DNA from: Kineosporia mesophila | Lineage (GTDB): Bacteria; Actinomycetota; Actinomycetes; Actinomycetales; Kineosporiaceae | Direction: 5' to 3' | DNA length: 64,000 nt | NCBI RefSeq assembly: GCF_021129235.1 | Contig: NZ_JAJOMA010000002.1 | Coordinates: forward strand, 62,001 to 126,000 | Shown here: in pieces, positions 33,323 through 43,120 of the stretch | Numbering within the stretch: position 1 is the stretch's first letter | How the letters are laid out: every line of letters starts with the position of its first letter | The notes under the pieces: model-generated | Database searches by the model: none | What the model saw: the letters and a program-made list of their open reading frames with translations, nothing else | What the model was told of the DNA's origin: nothing | Made by a program: the position numbers and the translations under genes

Positions 33323-34999
33323 TCAGGGCACCATCCACGACAGCACCGGTGAGGCCTGCAGCACGACGAGCAGACACATCACCGGCAACAGGATCACTGT
33401 CGCCTTCAGCACCGCCCGGAACAGCTCGCCCTCCCGCCCGGCCAGCCCGACGGCGGCCGCGCCGATGGCCAGGTTCTGCGGGCTGACCATCTTCCCCAGC
33501 ACGCCGCCCGACCCGTTCGAGGCGGCCAGCAGCAGGGGATCGAGCCCGGTCTCGGCCGCCGCGCTCACCTGCAGGGCCCCGAACAGCGAGTTCGACGAGG
33601 TGTCCGAGCCGGTCACGGCCGTGCCGAACCAGCCCAGCAGCGGCGACAGCAGCGCGAAGAAAGAGCCGGCACCGGCCAGCCACACCCCCAGCGTGGTGGT
33701 CATGCCCGACGTGTTCATCACGTAGGCGATGCCCAGCACCGCCACCACGGTCAGGATCGCCGTGCGCAGCTGCGCCAGTACTGCGCCGTAGGCCCGGGCC
33801 CATTCGGCCAGGGACAGGCGCAGCAGCAGACCGGTCAGCACCCCGGTCAGCAGCAGCACCGTGCCACCGGTGACCAGCCACTCGAACTTGAAGGTGGTGA
33901 GCGCCAGTTCACTGCCGTCGGCCTTCACCACGTCGAGCCCGGGCCAGCCGAACCGCACCGAGGGCCGCAACAGGGTCTCCTTCACCGCCGGGATCGCGAC
34001 GATGCTGAACAGGGCGATCACGATCAGGTAGGGCGCGAAGGCCAGCCATCGGTCGTGGCGCTCCGGGTTCTGGAGAGTCTCAACTGAGGACGACGGCGAG
34101 ACCGCCGCCTTCTCCTCACCTTCCCCTCCTTCGGCAGGACCGGGAGGCGCGACGGAGCCGGAAGGCTCCTGGACGTCCACCATCGGGTCCGGTGACCACC
34201 CCCGCAGGAACACCAGCACGGTTCCCGCCGAGACCAGGGCCGCGGCGATGTCACTGAGTTCGACCGGCCCGTAGTTGGACACGGCGAACTGGGCGAGCGC
34301 GAACGACACCCCGCAGACCGCGGCCACCGGCCAGACATCCCGCAGGCCGCGCCGCCCGTCGAGCAGGTAGAGCAGCAGGAACGGCACGATCAGCGCGAGG
34401 AACGGCACCTGCCGCCCGGTCATGGCGCTGACGTCCCGCAGGGGCAGCCCCGACACCTGGGCCAGTGTGATCACCGGCGTGGCCACCGCGCCGTACGCGA
34501 CCGGGGCGGTGTTCGCGACCAGGGCCGTGGTGGCGGCCTTCAGCGGGCTCAGCCCGATCGCCACCAGCATCACCGAGCAGATCGCCACCGGCGCCCCGAA
34601 CCCGGCCAGGGCCTCGAGCAGGGCCCCGAAGCAGAACGCGATGATCACGCCCTGGATCCGCACGTCCGGGCTGATGCCGGTGAACGTGCGCTGGAGGACG
34701 TCGAAATGGCCCGACCGGCGCGTCAGCTCGTACACCCAGAGGGCGTTGATCACGATCCACATCACCGGGAACAGGCCGAACGCGGCCCCCTCGGTCGCCG
34801 CCAGGAGGGCCTGACCGGCGGGCATGGACCAGACGAGCACGGCCACGACCAGCGAGAGGGCCAGCCCGGTGAGGGCGGCCAGCCAGGCCCGCACCCGGAA
34901 CACCCCGAGCATGACGAAGAGGACCACGAGCGGGATCGCCGCGCAGAGGGCCGAAGCGGCGAGACTGCCGGCCAGCGGATCGAGTTCCTGTCGGTACAT
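33323..34999 (-). CDS. lldP: L-lactate permease
   Basis: 558 residues, LctP family, with about 13 membrane segments. Family motifs are GAFGLFPVMWIVINALW, GFGAPVAICSVMLVAIG, and TGSDTSSNSLFGALQ near the C-terminus, with SNGSGGVLGKMVSPQNLAIG. It takes up L-lactate (or glycolate) with protons. ATG 34999 is preferred because GGAGG sits seven bases before it, whereas the ATG at 35005 is too close. A charged Glu/Ser-rich loop lies near residue 300. No lactate dehydrogenase genes are adjacent. Confidence 0.92.
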   Translation of the reverse strand: MYRQELDPLAGSLAASALCAAIPLVVLFVMLGVFRVRAWLAALTGLALSLVVAVLVWSMPAGQALLAATEGAAFGLFPVMWIVINALWVYELTRRSGHFDVLQRTFTGISPDVRIQGVIIAFCFGALLEALAGFGAPVAICSVMLVAIGLSPLKAATTALVANTAPVAYGAVATPVITLAQVSGLPLRDVSAMTGRQVPFLALIVPFLLLYLLDGRRGLRDVWPVAAVCGVSFALAQFAVSNYGPVELSDIAAALVSAGTVLVFLRGWSPDPMVDVQEPSGSVAPPGPAEGGEGEEKAAVSPSSSVETLQNPERHDRWLAFAPYLIVIALFSIVAIPAVKETLLRPSVRFGWPGLDVVKADGSELALTTFKFEWLVTGGTVLLLTGVLTGLLLRLSLAEWARAYGAVLAQLRTAILTVVAVLGIAYVMNTSGMTTTLGVWLAGAGSFFALLSPLLGWFGTAVTGSDTSSNSLFGALQVSAAAETGLDPLLLAASNGSGGVLGKMVSPQNLAIGAAAVGLAGREGELFRAVLKATVILLPVMCLLVVLQASPVLSWMVP

Positions 35000-35270
35000 G
35001 AGCATGCCTCCACCACGACGCACGACGATGTGACGGTCCGGGAGTGTTCCCGCCATCGTGCGCCCGGTGCTCCGGTGCCGGCAGCCCTAGGTGCTGGTGT
35101 AGGCGCCGTCCAGGAGGATCAGCGGTGGACGGGGCCAGGAGTGTTGCTCCAGCCCCTTGTTCAGGAAGATGGCATGGTCACCGCCGTATCGGCACGTCCG
35201 CCTTCACCCGCGCGCCCTACGACCCCACCGCCCCGGTGCCGGGAGGCGTGGACCGGGAGGGCCGGCGTCT

Positions 35271-36587
35271 TCACCCCTGATACTCCGGCTCCTTCTGATA
35301 TTCCATGATCGCCCAGCCGTGCGCCTCGACCTGGGTGCCGGGCTCGTCGGGGGAACTGCTCAGCCGCCGCGTGACGGGCCCGCCCAGGTCGAAGCCGTAC
35401 GGCTGGTCCGAGATGTTCAGCAGCACGGCCAGCCCCGGGCCGCCCTCGGGGTTGGTCACCCGGTAGGCGAAGACCTCGTTGGCCAGGTGCACCTGGCTGG
35501 TGACGCCTCGGGTGAGCCAGGCGTGCCGCCGGCGCAGGCCGATCAGGTCCTGGTGCAGGCGGTAGACGGGACGGCCGAGATCCGAGAGTTCGTCCGGGTT
35601 CTCGGGGAACTCCGGGCGGATCTGCGCGTCGCCGTCCACCCGCTCGTACTTCACGCCCCGGAAGGCCTGCTCGTCACCGGCGTACACGCTCGGCACCCCG
35701 GCGACCGTGAACAGCACGGCCAGGGCGTGGCCCAGATGACGGGGGTCGTCGAGGCGGCTGGCCAGCCGGGTGACGTCGTGGTTGCCCAGGAAGGTCTGCG
35801 GGACGAAGGCCCCGGCGAAGGTGTTGTGCCGGTCGAGGGTCCAGGCCAGTTCCCACAGATTGGTGTCGTTCAGGCTGCTCCAGACCGACTTCCACAGCTC
35901 GTACTGGGTCAGCGAGTCCAGCCCGCCGTCGGTCACCAGCGCCGGGTAGTCGCCGTGGATGACCTCGCCGAGGAACCAGGCGTCGGGATGGGTGGAACGG
36001 ACCTCGCCGATCACGTCGTGCCAGAACGCCGACGGCACCGCATAGGCCGCGTCCAGCCGCCAGCCGTTCGCACCCCGGTCGAGCCAGTACCGCATCGCGT
36101 CGATCGTGTACTGCCGCACCGCGGGGCTCTCGTGGTTGAGTGCGACCAGACCGCTGTGTCCCTCGAAGTCGCGGTAGGTGAAGCCGTTGCTGAAGTCGAC
36201 GTGGAACCAGTCGGTGTACGCGGAGTCCGCGCCCTTCTCGAGCACGTCCCGGAACTGCGGGAAGTCACGCCCGACGTGGTTGAACACGCCGTCCAGCAAC
36301 AGCATCACGCCACGCTCCCGGCAGTCGTCCACGAGGGCCCCGAACGTGCTCTCGTCACCCAGTCGCGGGTCGATGCGGAAGTGGTCGATCGTGTCGTAGC
36401 CGTGCGTGCCGCTGGCGAAGACCGGCCCGAGCAGCAGACCGTTCGCACCGAGCTCGATGACGTAGCCCAGCCAGGGGTGCAGCCGGGCGAGGCGCGGCAC
36501 CGTTTCCCCGGAGGCCGTGGCCGGTGCCCCCGTGAAGGAGAGCGGATGGAGCTGCCACCAGATGACGTGATCCGACCAGGCGGACAT
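35271..36587 (-). CDS. Alpha-amylase family (GH13) enzyme
   Basis: 438 residues with a GH13 barrel: VMLLLDGVFNHVG (region I), GWRLDAAYAV (nucleophile Asp), WFLGEVIHGDY (acid Glu), and TFLGNHDVTRLAS (transition-state Asp). No signal peptide, so it acts in the cytoplasm on imported maltodextrins or sucrose-like sugars. The C-terminal beta domain is short. Exact specificity (glucosidase or transferase) cannot be told. Confidence 0.9.
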   Translation of the reverse strand: MSAWSDHVIWWQLHPLSFTGAPATASGETVPRLARLHPWLGYVIELGANGLLLGPVFASGTHGYDTIDHFRIDPRLGDESTFGALVDDCRERGVMLLLDGVFNHVGRDFPQFRDVLEKGADSAYTDWFHVDFSNGFTYRDFEGHSGLVALNHESPAVRQYTIDAMRYWLDRGANGWRLDAAYAVPSAFWHDVIGEVRSTHPDAWFLGEVIHGDYPALVTDGGLDSLTQYELWKSVWSSLNDTNLWELAWTLDRHNTFAGAFVPQTFLGNHDVTRLASRLDDPRHLGHALAVLFTVAGVPSVYAGDEQAFRGVKYERVDGDAQIRPEFPENPDELSDLGRPVYRLHQDLIGLRRRHAWLTRGVTSQVHLANEVFAYRVTNPEGGPGLAVLLNISDQPYGFDLGGPVTRRLSSSPDEPGTQVEAHGWAIMEYQKEPEYQG

Positions 36588-36600
36588 CGGGCCTCTTCCT

Positions 36601-36637
36601 CGGAGAACTGCGGAGAACTGCGGAGAACTGCGGAGAA
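36601..36637. repeat. Tandem 10-bp repeat
   Basis: CGGAGAACTG occurs three times in tandem followed by a degenerate fourth, directly upstream of the GH13 start. Further half copies (GGAGAAC) run to 36668. Confidence 0.85.
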
Positions 36638-36672
36638 CCCGGGAGCACCCGGAGAACCTCGGAGAACGCGGA

Positions 36673-36707
36673 ACGGCGCCGGGCTTCCTCGGAAGCGCCG
36701 GCGCCGT
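36673..36707 (-). terminator. Hairpin terminator downstream of thrS
   Basis: Ten-base arms ACGGCGCCGG (36673-36682) and CCGGCGCCGT (36698-36707) enclose a second pairing GCTTCC/GGAAGC, making a 16-bp stem with one bulged G. It begins 16 bp after the thrS stop on its strand. There is no T run, as is common in high-GC actinobacteria. Confidence 0.75.
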
Positions 36708-36722
36708 CTGTCGGGCGGAGGA

Positions 36723-38702
36723 TCAGACCTGAGCGCGAGTCCTGATCGCCTCGGTGATCCGCTCGATCGCGTCGTCGATCGGCACGCCGTTGTCCTGCGA
36801 GCCGTCGCGGAAGCGGAACGACACGGCGCCCTTGGCCACGTCGTCGTCGCCGACGATCAGCATGAAGGGCACCTTCTGCTTGGTGTGGGTGCGGATCTTC
36901 TTGGGCATGCGGTCGTCCGAGTCGTCGACCTCCACCCGCACACCGGCCGCGCGCAGCTTCCCGGCGACGTCGTTCAGGTAGGGCACGTGGTCGTCGGTGA
37001 CCGGGATGCCGACGGCCTGGACCGGGGCCAGCCACGGGGGGAACGCGCCGGCGTAGTGCTCGACCAGGACGCCGAAGAACCGTTCCAGCGAACCGAACTT
37101 GGCCGAGTGGATCATCACCGGCTGCTGCCGGGTGCCGTCGGCGGCGGCGAACTCCAGGCCGAAGCCCTTGGGCTGGTTGAAGTCGTACTGGATGGTCGAC
37201 ATCTGCCAGGTACGGCCGATCGCGTCCTTGGCCTGTACGGAGATCTTCGGGCCGTAGAACGCGGCGCCGCCCGGGTCGGGCACCAGCTGCGCGCCGGACT
37301 CCTCGGCCACGGTGCGCAGCACCTCGGTGGCCTTGGCCCAGTCCTCGTCCGAGCCGACGAACTTGTCCTTCTTCGCCGGGTCGTCGGAGCGGGTGGACAG
37401 CTCCAGGTAGTAGTCGTCGAGCCCGAAGTCGCTGAGCAGCCCGGTGACGAACTTCAGCAGGTGGCGGATCTCGTCCGGGGCCTGCTCGGGGGTCACGTAG
37501 CTGTGCGAGTCGTCTTGGGTCAGGCCCCGCACGCGGGTGAGACCGTGCACCACGCCGGACTTCTCGTAGCGGTAGACCGATCCGAACTCGAACAGGCGCA
37601 GCGGCAGCTCACGGTAGGAACGCCCGCGCGACCTGAAAATCAGGTTGTGCATCGGGCAGTTCATCGCCTTGAGGTAGTACTCGCTGTTCTCCAGCTGCAT
37701 CGGCGGGAACATGGTGTCCGCGTAGTACGGCAGGTGGCCGGAGGTCTCGAACAGCCCGCCCTTGGTGATGTGCGGGGTGCCGACGTACTGGAAACCCTCC
37801 TCGATGTGCCGGTTCCGCACGTAGTCTTCCATCACCCGCTTGATCACGCCGCCCTTGGGGTGGAAAACCACCAGGCCGGAACCGATCTCGTCGGGGAAGC
37901 TGAACAGGTCGAGCTCGGTGCCGAGCTTGCGGTGGTCGCGGCGCTCGGCCTCGGCCAGCCGGTCGAGGTAGGCCTTCAGCTCGTCCTTGGTGGCCCACGC
38001 GGTGCCGTAGATGCGCTGCAGCTGCGGGTTCTTCTCGCTGCCGCGCCAGTAGGCGGCGGCGCTGCGCATCAGCTGGAAACCGTTGCCGATCATCTTGGTG
38101 GTCGGCACGTGCGGACCGCGGCAGAGGTCTTTCCAGGCCACCTCGCCCTTGCGGTTGAGGTTGTCGTAGATGGTCAGCTCGCCGGCGCCGACCTCGACGT
38201 CGGCCCCTTCCGCGTCGCCGTTGCCGCCCTTGAGGCCGATCAGCTCCAGCTTGTACGGCTCGGCGGCCAGCTCGGCGCGGGCCTCGTCGTCGGTGACGAC
38301 GCGGCGCCGGAAGGTCTGGCCGTCTTTGATCAGGCGCTGCATCGCCTTGTCGAGGGCCTTCAGATCGTCCGGGGTGAACGGCGTCTCGACGTCGAAGTCG
38401 TAGTAGAAGCCGTCTTTGATCGGCGGGCCGATGCCGAGCCTGGCGTCTTTGAAGGTGGCCTGCACGGCCTGTGCGAGCACGTGGGCGGTGGAGTGCCGCA
38501 GCACGGCCAGGCCCTCGGGGTCGGCGGCGGTGACGGGCTCGACCTCCTCGCCCCCGGTGAGCTCGTGGGTGAGGTCGCGCAGCTCGCCGTCGACGCGCGC
38601 GACGATGACGGCACGGTCGTCGGCGAACAGGTCCGCGGCCGTGGTCCCCGCGGCAAGCTCCCGCGGGGAACCGGATACGGACACGGTGACCTGGGCTGAC
38701 AC
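36723..38702 (-). CDS. thrS: Threonine-tRNA ligase
   Basis: 659 residues, GTG start with GAGGAG upstream. N-terminal TGS domain (1-65), editing domain with [10 protein letters not shown] (near 91), and class II catalytic domain with the zinc cysteine in AMNCPMHN, motif 2 [17 protein letters not shown], and the C-terminal anticodon-binding domain ([20 protein letters not shown]-like block). It charges tRNA-Thr. Full-length and unremarkable. Confidence 0.97.
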   Translation of the reverse strand: MSAQVTVSVSGSPRELAAGTTAADLFADDRAVIVARVDGELRDLTHELTGGEEVEPVTAADPEGLAVLRHSTAHVLAQAVQATFKDARLGIGPPIKDGFYYDFDVETPFTPDDLKALDKAMQRLIKDGQTFRRRVVTDDEARAELAAEPYKLELIGLKGGNGDAEGADVEVGAGELTIYDNLNRKGEVAWKDLCRGPHVPTTKMIGNGFQLMRSAAAYWRGSEKNPQLQRIYGTAWATKDELKAYLDRLAEAERRDHRKLGTELDLFSFPDEIGSGLVVFHPKGGVIKRVMEDYVRNRHIEEGFQYVGTPHITKGGLFETSGHLPYYADTMFPPMQLENSEYYLKAMNCPMHNLIFRSRGRSYRELPLRLFEFGSVYRYEKSGVVHGLTRVRGLTQDDSHSYVTPEQAPDEIRHLLKFVTGLLSDFGLDDYYLELSTRSDDPAKKDKFVGSDEDWAKATEVLRTVAEESGAQLVPDPGGAAFYGPKISVQAKDAIGRTWQMSTIQYDFNQPKGFGLEFAAADGTRQQPVMIHSAKFGSLERFFGVLVEHYAGAFPPWLAPVQAVGIPVTDDHVPYLNDVAGKLRAAGVRVEVDDSDDRMPKKIRTHTKQKVPFMLIVGDDDVAKGAVSFRFRDGSQDNGVPIDDAIERITEAIRTRAQV

Positions 38703-38766
38703 AGTGACTCCTCGTTAGTTCGGTGGGCACCCGTACGGGTGGCCGTCCCGATGCTACCGAGCGCCG

Positions 38767-40947
38767 GTGAGCCTTCGCGTCCGGGATTCGCCCGTGTCCC
38801 CCCGATACGAGCTCGGGTACCAGCTCAGGCCCGGGGCCGGGCCTGCCGATAGCGAGCCTGTGGCGACGCAGGAGCTCGACGAGGCACAGGAAGCCTATTT
38901 CGGCGGTATCACCGAGGTGGACTGTCAGGAGCAGGCGCGGATCGAGGCGGTGCACGCGCTGGGGCTGCTGGAGCGGCCCGTCAGCAAGGGCATCGAGCAG
39001 GTGGTGATCCTGGCCGCGCAGTTGTGCCAGGTGCCCAACGCCACGATCAACATCGTGGACGAGGAGTGGCTGCACGCGATCGCCACCGTGGGTGGGCCGG
39101 GCGGACGTTTCCCGCGCGATGACATCCCCTGCGACCTGGTGGTGCGCAGCGGGCAGGAACTCGTGGCCCCGGACACCGCGACCGTGCCGATCCTGGCCGG
39201 CAGCCCGGTCATCGACGGCACGCTGGGCCGGATCGGGTTCTACGCCTCGGTGCCGATGCGCACCCTGACCGGCCACGTCGTGGGCACGTTGTGCGCCTGG
39301 GACGAGCGGCCGCAGAAGTTCACCGAGGATCAGCTGAACATGCTGCGGGTGCTGGCCGACCACGCGATCGGCATCTTCCAGATGGGCGATGCCCTGGAGC
39401 GCGCCCGGCACGCCACCGAGCAGCTGGCCCGGCAGTCGCGCAATGCCCGGGAGATCGTCGAGACCTCGTTCGACCCCTACTACTCCTGCGACCGCGAGGG
39501 CCGGATCACCTTCTGGAACACCGCGGCGGAGAACACCTTCGGCTGGTCGCGGGCCGAGGTGGTGGGGTCGGTCGCCGTCGACCGGCTGGTGCCCGGGCGC
39601 AACCGGCCGACGGTCGAGGACGAGCTGAGCGAGCTGGAGCAGGGAACCGTCATCCACCGCTGCGGGCCGCTGCTCTGCAAGGACGGCACCGAGAAGATCG
39701 TCGAGCTGCAGATGTGGGCCTCGCGGCACGAGTCCGGACGGCACGTCTTCGCCCGGGACGTGACCGCCGCGCAGACCGTCGATCACGCCCGGCGGGCGGC
39801 CGAGGAACTGCTCGGGGCCGCCTTCCGGCACGCCTCCGACGGGATCGTCGTGATCGCGGTCACCGGTGAGGACAACGGGCGCATCGTGCGCGCCAACCCC
39901 GCCGCGGGCACGCTGACCGGACGGGGCTCGGTCGGCCCGGTCGGCCCGGTCGGCCCGACCGGCCTGATCGGTCTCACGATCGAGGACGTCCTGGCCGGCC
40001 CGGCGCGGCCCCCGGGTTCGGTGCGGGAGGGCGAGGAGGGGCCGCGACCCGATCACCCGGACGACGTGGCCGACCGCCGCGCGCTGCTGGAGGACCTCGA
40101 CCTGCTGGTCGCCGAGCCGGCAGGCACCTTCCCCGGTGACACGATCGAGCACCTGGCCCGGATGCCCGTCGGCCCCGGCCACCTCTACATCCAGCTGGTC
40201 GTCACCCTGACCCGCGACGAGGAGGGCACTCCCGAGCATGCCCTGGTGCAGATGCGCGACGTCACCGCGGCCCAGGCGCACGAGCAGTGGCTGAAGCGCC
40301 AGACCCGGACCGACCCGCTGACCGGCCTGGCCAACCGGCTGGCCCTGCGGGAGCGGCTGAACTCCGAGATCGCCCGCCTGCGTGACCAGGAGGCGGGCCT
40401 CGGCGTGCTGATGGTCGACCTGGACAACTTCCACGTCGTCAACGACGAGCTGGGGTTCACCGGTGGCGACGACCTGATCGCCCGGACCGCGACCGTGCTC
40501 GCTGCGGCCGTGCCGCAGCAGGCGTTCACGGCCCGGCTGGGAGGCGACCAGTTCGTCGTCCTCACCCGGGCCGTTGCGGCCGAGGCCGTGCACGACCTGG
40601 CCGAGCGGGTGGCGCAGGCCCTGGGCACCGTCGGGACCGGTTTCACCCCGGCTCCGACCACGCCGGTGACCGTGAGCGTCGGCGTCACGTTCACCCGGAA
40701 CCCGGCCTCCGACCCCGAGGAACTGCTGAAGGACGCGGACACGGCGAGGTACCAGGACAAGCGCCGGCGACGTTCCGGGTCACCGGCCGGCGACCCGGTG
40801 GATCCGGTGAGCCCCGCCGCCCTGCACGCCGTGCCGTCACCGCGCGGGTCCGAGTCCCGCCCCGTCCCCGCCCCGACCCCGGCGCCCCGCCACACCCCGG
40901 TCCGGCCGGGTGACACGGCGCACCCGGCCCGGAGCCGGAAGAACTAG
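38767..40947 (+). CDS. GAF-PAS-GGDEF protein with degenerate GGDQF site
   Basis: 726 residues, no membrane segment. GAF domain about 50-215 (QVPNATINIVDEEWLHAIA; FYASVPMRTLTGHVVGTLCAW), PAS about 225-335, a second PAS about 345-510 with an inserted GPVGPVGPTG stretch, and a GGDEF domain about 515-670. The catalytic signature reads ARLGGDQF rather than GG(D/E)EF, so diguanylate cyclase activity may be lost. There is no EAL domain. The Pro/Ala-rich tail is disordered. It is divergent from thrS. Confidence 0.9.
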   Translation: MSLRVRDSPVSPRYELGYQLRPGAGPADSEPVATQELDEAQEAYFGGITEVDCQEQARIEAVHALGLLERPVSKGIEQVVILAAQLCQVPNATINIVDEEWLHAIATVGGPGGRFPRDDIPCDLVVRSGQELVAPDTATVPILAGSPVIDGTLGRIGFYASVPMRTLTGHVVGTLCAWDERPQKFTEDQLNMLRVLADHAIGIFQMGDALERARHATEQLARQSRNAREIVETSFDPYYSCDREGRITFWNTAAENTFGWSRAEVVGSVAVDRLVPGRNRPTVEDELSELEQGTVIHRCGPLLCKDGTEKIVELQMWASRHESGRHVFARDVTAAQTVDHARRAAEELLGAAFRHASDGIVVIAVTGEDNGRIVRANPAAGTLTGRGSVGPVGPVGPTGLIGLTIEDVLAGPARPPGSVREGEEGPRPDHPDDVADRRALLEDLDLLVAEPAGTFPGDTIEHLARMPVGPGHLYIQLVVTLTRDEEGTPEHALVQMRDVTAAQAHEQWLKRQTRTDPLTGLANRLALRERLNSEIARLRDQEAGLGVLMVDLDNFHVVNDELGFTGGDDLIARTATVLAAAVPQQAFTARLGGDQFVVLTRAVAAEAVHDLAERVAQALGTVGTGFTPAPTTPVTVSVGVTFTRNPASDPEELLKDADTARYQDKRRRRSGSPAGDPVDPVSPAALHAVPSPRGSESRPVPAPTPAPRHTPVRPGDTAHPARSRKN

Positions 40948-41861
40948 GGGACCGGCTTCTCCCGGCGCTGCAGGACGATCTCCAGCGGCAGGAACGCCAG
41001 CAGGCAGATCACCAGCGGCAGGAAGTGGATCTTCATGGCCAGGTAGGTGCTCAGGTGGAAGACCATGAACCCGAGCACCATCAGGTACCGCACCCGGCCC
41101 CGGGCCCAGAGGATCACCGGGGAGCACACCTCGATCGCGAAGATCAGGAACTGGGACGCGGTGAGGATCCACGGCGGGTCGAGCAGGGCCCGGCCGAGCC
41201 CGGTGCCGCGCCGGGTCATGGCCCAGGCGAACGTCGAGCCGGTCACCCAGTCCCAGCCCCCGTAGCGCACTTTGGCGACGGCGGAGAGGAAGTAGGTGGC
41301 CACGCAGCCGACCTGGATACAGAGCAGCGCCCAGCCGGCGGCCTCGGAGCGCAGTCCCGCGCCGCGGCCGCGCAGCAGGGTCGTGCCGACCGTGGGCAGC
41401 ACCCAGACGGCCATGATCAGCGCGAAGTGGTCGTGGTCGACCTTGCTGTAGGACATGCCGATCGACACCCAGTCGGTGAACCCGGCCGCGACCACCACCC
41501 CGGCCAGGGCCGTCAGCCACCGGGGCAGCCGCAGCAGGACGCCGGTGATCACCAGGGCGCACGCGGCGATCACCACGGCCCGCTCGGTGAGCACGTACCC
41601 GCTCGACGGGGTGGGCAGGTCCAGCCAGGTGCGGATCCGGATCGGGCGGTAGAGCACCGCCGAGTTCTGGGCCAGATGCGGCGGGTCGTTGACCACGTAG
41701 AACAGGTCGTAGACCACGAACAGGTAGACGACCACCCGCATCAGGGCCACCCGGGCCAGGGGTACCGGGGTGAAGACCCAGCCGCGCAGCCGTTCCGCTG
41801 GCGAGGGCACGGAACCGGCCGGCGGTTCACCGGCGACGGGAACGGCTGCCTGGGCGGTCAC
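40944..41861 (-). CDS. HTTM (vitamin K-dependent carboxylase-like) membrane protein
   Basis: 305 residues from GTG 41861, about eight membrane segments. Family marks are VPLARVALMRVVVYLFVVYDLFY, the SYSKVDHDHF block and YFLSAVAKVRYGGWDWV. HTTM proteins resemble vitamin K-dependent gamma-carboxylase; their bacterial role is mostly unknown. Its start overlaps the stop of the upstream partner gene. A paralogous pair is at 44563-45980, so this is one half of a duplicated module. Confidence 0.88.
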   Translation of the reverse strand: MTAQAAVPVAGEPPAGSVPSPAERLRGWVFTPVPLARVALMRVVVYLFVVYDLFYVVNDPPHLAQNSAVLYRPIRIRTWLDLPTPSSGYVLTERAVVIAACALVITGVLLRLPRWLTALAGVVVAAGFTDWVSIGMSYSKVDHDHFALIMAVWVLPTVGTTLLRGRGAGLRSEAAGWALLCIQVGCVATYFLSAVAKVRYGGWDWVTGSTFAWAMTRRGTGLGRALLDPPWILTASQFLIFAIEVCSPVILWARGRVRYLMVLGFMVFHLSTYLAMKIHFLPLVICLLAFLPLEIVLQRREKPVP

Positions 41862-42523
41862 TGCGCGGCCTCCGTGCTGCTGGGGGAGCTGGTGGGTGAA
41901 CTGCCGGGCGAGCTGCCCGGGGTGCTGTCGGTCCCGGCCCGGTAGGGGACCTTCAGCCCACCGAACTCCGGCAGGTCCGCCGGGACCTGCGAGTTCTCCG
42001 GCCAGCCGACGACGGTCTGGGTGGTGCTGCCGGCGTCGCGCCCGTTGTGCAGTTTGGTCACCTTCTCGCACAGCCACAGCTGGGTGAGTTCCGGGACGCC
42101 GGGATGGATCCGCCGGTAGTTCGCCGCCAGGTCGGAGAGCATGTCCGGCTCCCGCACGAAGCGGGGCTGCTGGCCCTCGATCTCGGCCCGGGCGATGCCC
42201 AGGTTGGCCGGGCTGAGCGTGACCCGCTGGAGCATGCCGTCCTCGTCCACCGCCGCCAGGAAGGTGGAGCGGATCACGTCGTTCGTGCCGGTGCGGAAGG
42301 CGAACTGGCTCATCGGCCCGAAGGGCCAGTACACGTCGTTGCCGAACACCGAGCCGTTGATCACCAGGAGGGTCCCGGCGGCCAGGGCCGCCGCCCGCCA
42401 GATCAGGCTCCGGCCGGACAGCCGCACGGTCTGCTCACCGGGATGGCCAGGAGCGCCAGGGATGCCGGGGTGGTCAGGAGGGGTGAGAACCGGGGGCCGA
42501 TCGCCGGGCTGGGGTGGGGACAC
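41858..42523 (-). CDS. Membrane-anchored partner of the HTTM protein
   Basis: 221 residues from GTG 42523 (ATG 42568 is an alternative that would overlap the divergent gene's promoter). After a Pro-rich N-terminus, one membrane segment (AAALAAGTLLVINGSVF) is followed by an extracytoplasmic domain with YWPFGPMSQFAF and LGIARAEIEGQQP. The tail is Ser/Pro repeats (GSSPGSSPTSSPSS). It resembles the 45429-45980 product and is coupled to the HTTM gene, so the two probably act together. No Pfam name assigned. Confidence 0.8.
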   Translation of the reverse strand: MSPPQPGDRPPVLTPPDHPGIPGAPGHPGEQTVRLSGRSLIWRAAALAAGTLLVINGSVFGNDVYWPFGPMSQFAFRTGTNDVIRSTFLAAVDEDGMLQRVTLSPANLGIARAEIEGQQPRFVREPDMLSDLAANYRRIHPGVPELTQLWLCEKVTKLHNGRDAGSTTQTVVGWPENSQVPADLPEFGGLKVPYRAGTDSTPGSSPGSSPTSSPSSTEAAQ

Positions 42524-42553
42524 GCCGGAGATCCTAGGACAAGGGCGAAGACG

Positions 42554-42559
42554 TAATCT
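42554..42559 (+). promoter_or_regulatory. -10 element of a probable leaderless transcript
   Basis: TAATCT lies seven bases before ATG 42567, the spacing expected when transcription begins at the start codon. No ribosome-binding site is present for this gene. Confidence 0.5.
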
Positions 42560-42566
42560 GGGCGTC

Positions 42567-42974
42567 ATGGCGCCCTCCGTTCTGCCCTCGCCCCGCCCGG
42601 TCGTCGTCTTCGACGGCGACTGCGGCATCTGCACCAAGCTGGCCGGGGTGATCACGTCGTACCTGAGGCCCCCGGCCGCGGTGGAGCCGTGGCAGCGCCT
42701 CGACCTGGCCGCGTACGGGCTGGACGCGCAGATCTGCACCGAGGCCCTGCAGTACGTGGACGCCGACGGCCGGGTGTACGCCGCCGAGCTGGCCGTGGCG
42801 CAGCTGCTGAAAGCGTCCCGGCCCTGGTTCCGCCCGGCCGGGTACGTCATCGCGCTGCCGGGGGTGCGGTCGGTGGCCGGGGTCGTCTACCGCTGGGTCG
42901 CGCGCAACCGTCAGTCACTGCCGGGTGGCACCCCGGCGTGCGCTATGCCGCCGGCGAAGCAGCCGGAGAAGTAG
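42567..42974 (+). CDS. DCC-type thiol-disulfide protein (DUF393)
   Basis: 135 residues. The N-terminal VVVFDGDCGICTKLAGVI carries the DxDCxxC motif of the DCC family. Members have a thioredoxin-like fold and are often found next to HTTM proteins, as here (divergent from the HTTM pair). Likely cytoplasmic redox role. Translation from ATG 42567 may be leaderless. Confidence 0.88.
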   Translation: MAPSVLPSPRPVVVFDGDCGICTKLAGVITSYLRPPAAVEPWQRLDLAAYGLDAQICTEALQYVDADGRVYAAELAVAQLLKASRPWFRPAGYVIALPGVRSVAGVVYRWVARNRQSLPGGTPACAMPPAKQPEK

Positions 42975-43120
42975 CCCGGGAACGGTATCGGGAACCGCCC
43001 GCCGTGCGGGGCGCACCATCGCCACCCGCAAATGGCAGCGTTGCTGCATCTGCCTTGACCTGCCCCGGTGATCGACCGCCTCATGGTGACTGAGGGATCA
43101 CCGACGGTCAGGAGGGTGAA

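Noticed and set aside
35085-35270. Minus-strand frame YGGDHAIFLNKGLEQHSW as a gene relic downstream of a lost gene
   Set aside because: Only 36 codons, no start, and no recognisable family.
35157-38699. A very long plus-strand open frame opposite the GH13 and thrS genes
   Set aside because: It is antisense to two certain genes and its composition (Val, Gly, Arg, His) is typical of the shadow frame of high-GC coding DNA.
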